Source: Oxytricha trifallax | Lineage: Eukaryota; Ciliophora; Spirotrichea; Sporadotrichida; Oxytrichidae | Direction of reading: 5' to 3' | DNA length: 64,000 bases | Assembly: GCA_000711775.1 (NCBI GenBank) | Contig: ARYC01002493.1 | Coordinates: 1 to 64,000 of the forward strand | Made by a program: the position numbers and the translations under genes | Notes under the pieces: model-generated | Databases searched by the model: none | Told to the model about the DNA's origin: nothing | What the model saw: only the letters and a program-made list of their open reading frames with translations | Shown here: positions 48,490 to 58,500 of the stretch, in pieces | How positions within the stretch are numbered: position 1 is the stretch's first letter | How the letters are laid out: every line of letters starts with the position of its first letter

Positions 48490-48935
48490 ATGATGCTTTT
48501 TGAATTGCTATCTCATCCTTTGTCTTAAATTTAAGTCATTATTATAGATTCTTATTGCTCTCTCAAAGTGAATTTATTTTTCTCCAATATTAGATAATTT
48601 ATAGATTATTTCTCCACCCACGCACTCTAAAACTACATATACCATAATGAATAGAGACCTTGCTTAAAAGCCAACTAAAAAATATACTACCAAATTATAA
48701 GAGAAAATGAAAAAGAATAAGAAATAGACTAAATCTTAACAAAAAGTTCACAATTTTATATATAAAGTAATTTTCTAGATATACATAGAAACACTAAGTT
48801 TAATATATAAATAGTTATAAAAAGTGCTTACTGAAGCAACTAATTCCGACTTTAAAGTACGGATTTAATCTCCTACCCTGTCTATTAAAAATGAATCTAC
48901 TAAAGAATCTAGCAATTACGATGAAAATATTATCA
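48490..48935. other. Possible MDS cluster, both strands
   Basis: Three short open pieces look better than chance. The minus-strand piece 48,650-48,490 reads VYVVLECVGGEIIYKLSNIG, loosely like the hinge of a protein kinase. The plus-strand piece starting at ATG 48,648 reads MNRDLAQKPTKKYTTKLQEK and is Lys/Gln-rich. The plus-strand piece at about 48,836-48,935 reads ATNSDFKVRIQSPTLSIKNE. They cannot all belong to one collinear gene. They could be segments of a scrambled locus, or some may be chance. Function not assigned. Confidence 0.3.
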
Positions 48936-49084
48936 AATTAGTTTATTATATTATATCTTTCATTTAAATAGTTTGTTTCGCACAACTTTTTATAAAGGTT
49001 TTTACATGTTGAGTGCATTTATCCCGTTTTATTATAATTTATATGTTTTTAAAATATTTCTCAAAATGAATAACTTCACTTCTT

Positions 49085-49245
49085 GAGTTCGAGGCGGAAA
49101 TTAAAAAGGCTTTTTAAAATGGAGAGTGAAGAAGACCTCGACGCCGCAGTATTTCTATTTCGCATTCGACGCAGAATGGATTCCAAACACATGGTTTAGA
49201 CATCAACTGCCCTCTCAGTCTCTCAGTGTGTCTCTACTTCCCTTA
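49085..49245 (+). CDS. Short coding piece, frame ambiguous
   Basis: A GC-richer patch with two competing plus-strand frames. One starts at ATG 49,119 (MESEEDLDAAVFLFRIRRRM). The other runs through without ATG and reads KGFLKWRVKKTSTPQYFYFA then FDAEWIPNTWFRHQLPSQSL, which has the more natural amino-acid pattern. The patch is certainly different from its AT-rich surroundings and is probably an MDS. No family is assigned and no partner pieces were found nearby. Confidence 0.4.
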
Positions 49246-49299
49246 ATTATTAAATTACTGACCATACTTAAAAAACTATCTAATTGGCAGTTTAAAAAA

Positions 49300-50990
49300 T
49301 TATACATTTGAATACAAATTTATATTATAAATAAATTTTATAGAATTTAATACTTTTATAGCTGCAGAATATACAAAACTCAATTCTTAAAATATAATAG
49401 TTTTGAGAAGATTTAAATTAGATTCATATTAGTTTTAAAAATAAATTAAACAATTTTTGCAACTTTTTCAATGTTATGATTTAAATTAAATTAAAACATG
49501 AATTCCAATTTTTAAAATTCTATTTTAATAGATTTCATTAATTTAAATGAATCAATTAGTCTGAACAAAGTTTCTTTGAAAAGAAAATAATAAAATTGTT
49601 GAATTTTATATGTAGTTTATAAGCAATTAAAATACATTTTTTTAAATTAAGATTTTAAGAATTTATTAATAAAGACATTTTATGGATGTTTTGGAGAATT
49701 TGCTTGATAAGATCTTAATACTAAATATTAAAAATTATAAAGTTAAATCATTATTTTAAATTATGCTTTCTCATCTGCTTAAAACAATGCACAATTTCAA
49801 TTTTAATGTCTAAATTAATATAGTTAATTATTTCTTTAACCAAAATCCATAAAATAAAGACAAACTACAATAAATAATTTGAAATGAAATTTTCTAGATG
49901 ACTTTTAAAGTCTAAATTTTTCAATTTTTTAAAATTTTTTGAATTTAAATTAAATAAATCAAAAAACCTGGATAGGATTTATGGTTTAGAATAATTTGAG
50001 TAGTCAATCTAATAAGAAAATTTATAAATATGTACTGATGGGTCTAAAGAGTATCCTGAGTCGGAACTTATTACATTACCAAATATTTTATCATTAACAA
50101 TGAATTGCATGGTGTTATATATTTTTTAATAATTATAAGATATTTCAACTAGTCTCCCAGCAATCAATGAATTCCAATAAATTGTTCTATAGCTCCCTAA
50201 AATTAAATAACAAATTAAAAACCTATTTACAGCATTGAATTTTTTATAATAAAATTGGAGAATGTTAGGATTTAAGAAATGCTCTGGAATTTTAAGAAAT
50301 ATTAAATCCACTATTTTCCAGTCAACCTGTATTATAAACGTTCATTTATTAATTTCATCTATTTTTAAGTGTAAAATTGGCTTATAAAAATTTATCAATG
50401 ATGTAATTTGGATTTATTGAATACAATACTTGTGTTACCAGATAATTAATAATAAGGTCCCTTTTCTCATATTAATCTACCATTGTACCATCAGAAAGTA
50501 ATATGAAATTATTGGGAAAAAAAATTAAAGCTTCTATTAGATTTACAATGCCTAAAATATTGTTTGAATAATTGAGAAATTCAAACCTTTGACATTAAAA
50601 TTTAATCATTTTTATTAAAGGTATATAAAAATAGCTTTTTATTTTAGAGAAGAAGGCCATCTATAATTTCATATAAAAATACATAAATTATTCAAATATA
50701 TCCTTAAAAATTCCTTCTAATATCTGGATAATCATATGTTCAATAATTCATTTGTTTAAATTTTTATTGTAAATAAAAATTCCATGAAAGCAAACTCTTT
50801 TAATAATACATTAAATTATTAATACTATTCCTGATAAAAGCTATAAAAAATAATGATATACTAATTGCTAAGAATATTTAAATATTTATTCAATTAAATT
50901 TTAACTATCCTTCTTTAATTAATTTATCTATCTGGAGTTTAAAGTATATATGAATTCATTTGCAAGTTTATGAATTTTGTTAACATTATT
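49300..50990. other. AT-rich stretch with a few short open pieces
   Basis: Mostly AT-rich DNA. Pieces that might be MDSs are 50,035-50,130 on the plus strand (DGSKEYPESELITLPNILSL) and 50,520-50,400 on the minus strand (LSDGTMVDQYEKRDLIINYL). Neither is recognised. They could belong to the same scattered locus as 48.5-49.2 kb. Confidence 0.3.
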
Positions 50991-50994
50991 GTAG

Positions 50995-51317
50995 ACATAC
51001 ATTTAATTTGGAAAATTAATTATAATTAAATTTAAACGATTTTGGGCTCATTCGATAGAGAATACAAAATTAGCTGGACTTTATTATTGGCGGTACTATT
51101 TTATCGCATCCCTGGAGCGAGATAACTCGACTTTAATGTGAGGGTATAATTTAATGAATTTAGAGGTGTTTAATTAAAGTCGAGTTATCTCGCTCCAGGG
51201 ATGCGATAAAATAGTACCGCCAATAATAAAGTCCAGCTAATTTTGAATTCTCTATCGAATGAGCCCAAAATCGTTTAAATTTAATTATAATTAATTTTCC
51301 AAATTCAAATGTATTTC
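50995..51317. mobile_element. MITE family B, copy 1
   Basis: A near-perfect palindromic element of about 323 bp. Both ends read ACATTTxAATTTGGAAAATT inward, then AAACGATTTTGGGCTCATTC, AAAATTAGCTGGACTTTATT, GGCGGTACTATTTTATCGCA and a GGAGCGAGATAACTCGACTT core around a 40-bp centre. There is no coding content. It lies about 100 bp upstream of the acyltransferase start. A second, diverged copy is at 58,841-59,243. Confidence 0.85.
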
Positions 51318-51421
51318 TTCAATATTAATAGTTGTATGTCTTAAATATATGACTCATAGGATATAGAAGATTAAAAGATTTCAATAAATGAATTATTATA
51401 AGTTTAAATTATTTAAAAAAT

Positions 51422-54400
51422 ATGGCAGTAAAGCTTAGTAGGCAGTAGTACAATATCATAAGCTAGAGATGTATTAATCGTTTAGCTCCCCTTATTTTGT
51501 TGATATCTATACTATCGATTGAATCTTAATAGAAATCTATATCCTTAAAGGATAAAATGTTCAAGACTATCCTTAATGAGGCAATCGATAGTTTTCATTA
51601 CAATCAGAAATTTCACTTGCAATCTTAAATAAGTTAAGACTATTAGCTGTCTTATGATATCAATTCTACTGAAGATTTACTAAAAGATCAAATAAGTTAA
51701 TACCGTTAGAATAGGCTGACAGCTTCAGGGGAGAGCACATGTCTAAGATTACTGCAAAATGTCACAAATTACTTCTTAGAATACAACAGAACTTTATTGA
51801 GGATTTTCCGTAACTCGGGCAAGGACTATAATGACCTCGGTCGCTACGAGGACTGTTTAAATATCAAAGACGAGGAGTACAATTATATCTTGGGGACTAT
51901 ACCTAGAGCTTTTCCTATACCTCTGTCTTTAGGAATATGCGTTCCTGATGTATGTGAAGTGCAGGATTTTAATAACCTCAAGCCATTTTTAGTTGAGTCT
52001 ATTAACAAATTCATTCCAGAGATATTCTAAGGCTTAAAGGGCTTTGACTTGAGCACTTAGCTGATAACAGATGATTTGAAGTTTTCTGAAAGCAAATCGA
52101 AAAATGATGAGGCTACAGAGGGAGACATTGTTTCATACTTAATGATAGGTTTTATAGTAAACCCTTTATTTAATAAAATCAATATCAAAAATAAAAAGAG
52201 GAATAATTATTTTTCAGTTAATTTTAAAGCCTAATAATATCATTATCTCAATAGAGATTCAAGCTAGAGCTTATTATTAAAGACAAAGCATGCATTAAAA
52301 TTGTTTCTATTTTAAGTTAAGTTAATTAAAAATTTTTATTCACACATTTTATAAAAATTTAATGTTAAAAAGTTTTACTTTTATTTCTCAAATATATAGA
52401 TCATAAAACTTATACAGTTTCTTAAGCTATTATAACTTTAAATAAAACTTTAAAATATTCTAAATTTAAAGTTGGAAGCATATAAATTTATAAATAATTA
52501 GAATTGTGTTACACGAATTTTTTAATTTAATTTAATTTTAACTCTAAATTAAATTAAACATTATTTTTTAAACTCTATCATAATTGAATTTTATTTAATG
52601 CATTTTATTATCAGGACTAGGAGTATTTGTAGCAAGTTTCATGAGTTGGAGATCAAAGAGACTTACGGACAGAAAATAAATAGAGAGAAGACAAAAACTT
52701 GCCCAAAAAGCTTAAAATAACTTGAAAAATAGTAGTTCCCAACATGATGATGAATCCGAGGATTTGATCATCGAAAAACAAAGCTAGATTCAAGTTGATA
52801 ATACAGAAGTGAAAAGCAACAGCGATTAAACTAACAGTTCTTATGAATCTACTGCTGGCCGCAGAAGAAACCGAAGACCTAGAAAAATTAAGACTTTGTA
52901 AAAAATATCAAAATCGTTCTCTATACAACACAGTCTAAGAACTCTGTTTACCAAAAGATCAAAAGAAGACGAAATGGATTTAGAAATTCTCAATGGAGTG
53001 AGAGCGATAGTTACATGTGCGGTAATATTAGGCAATACTCATTTTTACATTTTGAAGGGGCCCTTGTAAAATATAGAAGTCATTCAAGAATGGATGTCAG
53101 ATTTCTTATTCACATTTGTTATATAATCTGATCTATTAGTGGATATTTTCTTCTGGATGACTGCTTTTTTAGGATCTTACCTTCTCTTAGTAAAAATTAA
53201 GAATAATGACGGGTCCACTGGTTCATGGCTAAAGATCTACTTGAATAGAGTTTTTATTATAGTTATAACTATTAAAAGTTTTCAGGTTGCTTCCCCAATA
53301 TGCTTTCGTACTTGTATTCTTTTGGAAATTTATGATACTTTTTGGAGGAGAGGGACCTATGTTCTATATGTACAATACAATGACTGAATGCTCTAAATAT
53401 TGGTTCTGGCATTTGACATTCTTGAATAATATCATCCCATGGAACTAAGACGACACTTGCCTCCCTTGGACTTGGTACCTTGCAAATGACATGCAGTTTT
53501 ATCTTCTAATACCTATTCTTTGCAAATTGTACTATCATAAGAGAAAGTGGTTCTATTTCACTTGTGGAGTCCTGTTCTTTATCTGCAAAGTCATTTATAA
53601 GTAATTTTATGCTGAATTAATTATGAACTCTTCTATCATTATAGCTCTCTGTAATAATTGTTAATGACTTAAGTGTATCATACTTCACCTACAAAGATGA
53701 ATATTTCACAATATATTATGTAAAACCTTACGCAAGACTCCCAGTTTTTATAATTGGATTATTAGCTGGATGCTCATACTTCACCTTTAAAAGAGAGGAG
53801 CCAGAGACTCAAAGAATCGCTAAAGTATTAGAAGCATTAAAATACTCAAAATCAAGGGCAATTACATCGTTTGTAATTGGATTAGTACTTATGATGACAA
53901 TGACCATCATTTTACAGTTTATCAATAACACTCCAAACGGAATCAGCATGGCAGGCAATTTGTTTTACTTATTGCTTTCTAGGCCAGTCTTTATTTGTGG
54001 ATTTACAATGATGATATTCCCTGTGATGGTTGGTTCTGATGCTTTCATACCCCTGAAAAATTTACTCTCTCATAATTTCTGGGTACCTTTTTCTAGACTT
54101 TCTTATGGAGCCTATCTATCTCATGGTGTTTAATAATTATTTCATACATAATTTAATTCCAAATTGAATATAAATGAAGTGTTTTCATGTAGTTTAGAGA
54201 ATTCAATATGGAAAGAGGGCAATGGGCTTGTGGGTTTGATACGACTCTCTTCTTTTTCGCTTACTTAGGAATATCGTTTATTTTCAGTGCTGCTATGGCT
54301 ATTGCATTCGATTTACCTCTAAGTGCTTTATACTATGAATATGTTTCTAAACCTAAAATGAGACAACCAGATGTTTACTATCATTCTTAGTCTGCCAAGT

Positions 54401-55134
54401 CAGGCCAAAAGTATAATTAAAAAAATATTCAGCAGAAAATTCTATGATATCGAATTTTTTTGTATAATTTTATACTTTTAAAAATGTATAATTAGATTAT
54501 ACCGAATCAAAGAAGAGGACATATCTAACAAAGAATCGCCTAGAAAATCACTTTAGTAAAAACTTTTAGAAGAACATTTAAATGAGTCCAATAAAAATTT
54601 CGATAGATAACGTAGACCCTCAATTGACACTGAAGACTTAGAAGATGTCCAATAATTCGATCAATCTCCTGATAATATTATTAAAATTAATCATGTTTTC
54701 TATATTTTGAATCTTGAGTGATTCTAAGTTTTATTGAAAATATTCATTAATTAGAGAATAGTCAAAGTATACTGTAGCTACAAAGTTCCTATAACAAAAC
54801 TTTGAAACAAGAGGAAAAACATCATAAAAATAGTAAAAAGCAAGTAAAAGCAAATATCTAATTCGATGATGATAGTGACAGTGACAATGACAATGAATTA
54901 AGGTTGTAATAGTCTGATCAATTAAAATACTCTTCAAGTCCTAATTCTAAAAATTCATAATATTATTTGAAATTGACCTTAATTTTTACTTTTTTACATA
55001 AAATAGGAATTGAATTATAAAATAAATAAAACATAAATGCATTACAATAGAGAGTTGTTTCACCATCTAATGTGGATAAAGTAGGCAGAAGAGAGGGAGG
55101 CATAAAAGCAGGTATTTAATATAAAAAGAAATGA
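51422..55134 (+). CDS. NRF-6-like acyltransferase-3 membrane protein
   Basis: ATG 51,422 precedes a signal-anchor-type stretch (RLAPLILLISILSIESQQ). An NRF domain follows with its Cys pattern (SGESTCLRLLQNVTNYF; RYEDCLN; LGICVPDVCEVQDFNNLKPF). Next is a membrane helix (YLMIGFIGLGVFVASFMSWR, across an IES), a Gln/Ser/Arg-rich linker, then the multi-pass acyltransferase-3 domain: LEILNGVRAIVTCAVILGNT, DLLVDIFFWMTAFLGSYLLL, RVFRLLPQYAFVLVFFWKFM, KYWFWHLTFLNNIIPWNQDD, CLPWTWYLANDMQFYLLIPI, SRLSYGAYLSHGV. In worms the family takes part in lipid and xenobiotic handling; the acyl acceptor is unknown. At least five IESs interrupt it. A Ser/Asp/Asn-rich cytosolic tail in two or three further pieces ends at TGA 55,134, longer than in animal relatives. 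Confidence 0.88.
52156..52612. other. IES in acyltransferase gene, 457 bp, pointer AG
   Basis: AG at 52,156-52,157 and 52,613-52,614. Removal joins SYLMIGFI to GLGVFVASFMSW, completing one membrane helix. A GT-AG intron at the same place gives a stop. Confidence 0.6.
53249..53276. other. 28-bp IES, pointer AGTTTT
   Basis: AGTTTT at 53,249-53,254 and 53,277-53,282. Removal gives LNRVFRLLPQYAFVLVFF, the conserved R-x-x-R-L-x-P-x-Y-A block of the family. Confidence 0.8.
53600..53642. other. 43-bp IES, pointer AG
   Basis: AG at 53,600-53,601 and 53,643-53,644. Removal gives KVIYKLSVIIVNDLSVSYF in frame. The sequence also has GT and AG near its ends, but splicing those exact bases (44 nt) would break the frame. 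Confidence 0.55.
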
Positions 55135-55510
55135 AGAAAATAAACTTAATCATTCAATCATTTATTAATTTATCAAAAAAAGTTCTTTAATTTTATCACA
55201 AATATATATATTCATACTCTTATAACATCAATTATCATCTTATTTTTTAAATTATTTATCAATAAATATATATAGTACATAAATATTTTATGAGATATTG
55301 TTCATGTAATGTTTTAACCAGTAAATGCATCAAATAATGAATTGAACAGAATAATTCTTAATATTAAACATAAAAAGTTTTAATTCAAATAATCATTAAA
55401 TCGAATTTACACTTATAAATCAAAGAATCAAAAATGGGCTATTTATTAAATGTTTTATTAAGATAATTATTAAAAAATTTTTATGAAATCTTTTAATTTT
55501 TTTAATTAAA

Positions 55511-58500
55511 ATGGGTTGCAACACATCAAAGGACGCTAAATAACCAGGAACATAAAAGCAAAAGGGGAAATATTATGTAATAATTAATGATTTATATAAT
55601 TAATAATATATTTCAGTAATTTATTCAAAATTAATGTATTAATAACAACAAATGTCTCAATCTCCAGATAAACTAAACCAGTCACCTTCAAAGACAGGTC
55701 CCAAGAGAAATATCAAGCAAATTTATAATTTAAAAGTTATTTCGAAAAATCTCATTAACCTTAATATTAATAATTATAGATGAACTGTTAAGTAATAAAG
55801 TCTATCTCTATTTATAATGTGTAAAAAATTAAAATTCCAGAGGCAGAATTGGCAAAGCACAAAGTTTCGGACATTTTGAGCTTTATCAAGACAGGAAACT
55901 TGTCCATGGTAGAGGGTCTCATCCATCATCACAAATTAGGCATTGCAGTCATGCTATAAATTTAGAATAAACTATATTTATTCAAGTTAATCTAGCAAGT
56001 AATTTCTCATAAATCTAGTAAGTAAATGGGCTTAATGCAATTTTATAATAAAAAGAGTTTGCTATTAAGTGGATTGCAAGATGAATTCAAACTTGATGCC
56101 AAGGAGAAGATATCAACTGCAGATTAATATATATTGAATTCTCAAACTTGACTCTACTTTAAAATATTTGAAAATTGCCTTAAAAATAAATAAAGAGATT
56201 GGAATCCATTATTGTTGGCAATCGGATATAAGAAGATAGAAATAGTGAGGTATCTTACTCAGGATCTTCATGTGTCCGTTAGACAGTGGACCAGAAAGCC
56301 CAATACTTAACTTTCACTCGATAATGATGCATTTATTGAATAATAGCTTTTCGCTTTTACTCTTGTAATTGCTAACAAAGATGTATTACTAATATATTGA
56401 TGACATTTGTAATAACAACTTTTATTATGCTGCATATATTTAATCAAAAGAAAATTGAGTAATCGGTTTTTCTTAAATGTCTTAAAGGCTCAATAAAAAA
56501 ATTATGATCATAAATTGTTTGTAAATTTCTATTTAGAATAGCCATGCTGAAGGAACTTTGGAATGTAAACTACATAGCTTGGGAAGAAGTACACCTCCAA
56601 AGACTTTTCCAATTGTTGCTTCACTCCAAGTGGTTAGACGGCATGAGAGCTTTTTTGCAGAGCTACACCACCGACATTTTGATAGCCACCTAAAATCATG
56701 AATAGCAATTTGCCAGCCTTAGAAACATCTTAAGAAATAAGAAAGCTGGAGCTGCTGCAGCTGGGGCTTCAGGGGCTCATGTGGATAAGAGCAGTGGAGA
56801 TATGTGGAAAATTGTTGATGAAACATTCAGCAAGACTCCTTATTTACTACCTTTCTTATATGTAGCACTTACTGATGATCAATAAAATCTGTTAAATTTC
56901 AGTTGATGAGTTTATTACGAACTACTGACTATTTTTTGAAAGATTTGAAACTACATTTTTAGAAATAATTTTTTTAAAAATCAAGAGTTGGTGTCAAAGC
57001 CAGAATTAAAAAACCTAATAGAGAAGCACGCAAATCAAATCACAGAATATGATTATGGTCTCTTTAAGTTCAGAGTTGCTGCAACTTAAAGCTTAGACAC
57101 AGTACTCACAGCCTATGAAGCTAAGGGAGAAGTTGAGAAAGCCTAAGTAGCCAAGATTAGAGAGCATATAGCAGTTTTAGAGGGGAAAATTGGCCAAGCT
57201 AAAGTTATTGAATAATAGTAGGATTAATAAGTCCCAGCACCTGTTTAAGACTAGTATAATTAAATAAAATCAAAATAGGATAGAAATTTAAAACCTAATA
57301 ATAACTCATTGAATTCAATAAATAATATCTTTATTAACTTATATTCAATTATAACCAATTTTAGATGCTGATGGTTAAGTTATTCAATAAGAGTAACAAG
57401 ATGTTTCTAATATTTATCATTATATACTTTTCGTTTTATATGTTCCAGTGGCTATCCATGTAGCAAAGGTTTAAGCTGTAGAGTCTCCCAGTAGTAGTGG
57501 AATCCCTCACTTCCAATCATTTGAGTAGTTCAGATAGAAAAGTGACGAATTATTTGAGGCAATTAGAAGAGCAGATCTTGACTCAATTAGAAAATTATAT
57601 GCAGAACTTGGATTAAGGCAAGTATCTTGTTATTATTTATCTTCTGTAGTAATTATTATATCGTGGTTTTAATATAAAAAAAGTTCTGGAAAAATTAATT
57701 GTAATAAAGTACCATACATTTAGGCATAGAATAATCTATCAACTTATCAAAAAATCAATGAGTTGGATAACTACAGATATTGGCCACTGACTGCTGCACT
57801 CGCCAGCGACTACACAATCGATGCAGAAAAGAGAATAGAAATTTATAACTATTTCAAGACTAATGGATTCAACGTGAGACAAGCACTTTGCTATAAATAT
57901 CTCATCATTTATTATATTTTATGAAGAGTATTATTATAAGTTTCGGAACCAGGAGTTGTTGATGCCAGATAGAACTTGGTTTTGCCAGTGAACGTTAGTC
58001 TATAGTTTTTAACTGCTCTTGGAGATGCATAGAGTGCTCTATTTAGATATCTTTGGGGTTCAGATGATTTTAATTTTCAAATTAAATGTAAATTAATAAA
58101 TATTTTATCTGATTACAACAACTTATATGAGGTGGATCACTTATAGTAACTGATTCAAGCTTTCTATGCTATTTTATAATTTGAAATTTTATGATTATTT
58201 TATTATTAAGTATTGGTTTTCTCGATATATAACAAATATCATTTTTTATGATTAAGTAATAACTTCAACAGACTCCCAAACATTTTAGAGGAGTTAGATT
58301 TCGCTTTAAATAACGCCACAGCTTTGAACCTCTTCCTGAAATTAACAGTCACTTAAAGATTTGCTCTAATTTCTGAACTTTACAACTTATTCTATGGCAG
58401 CAAAGAGTTTTGAATTTATTTTATGATAGCGTTATATTTTTTGCCTTATATAATCAGTTATCATAGGTTAGTTTAGATTTAATTAAATTTGAGTAAATTG

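Noticed and set aside
48490-48650. A protein-kinase gene on the minus strand
   Set aside because: Only a loose hinge-like match (VLECVGGEIIYKL). No HRD, DFG or glycine loop nearby, and the other strand is also open.
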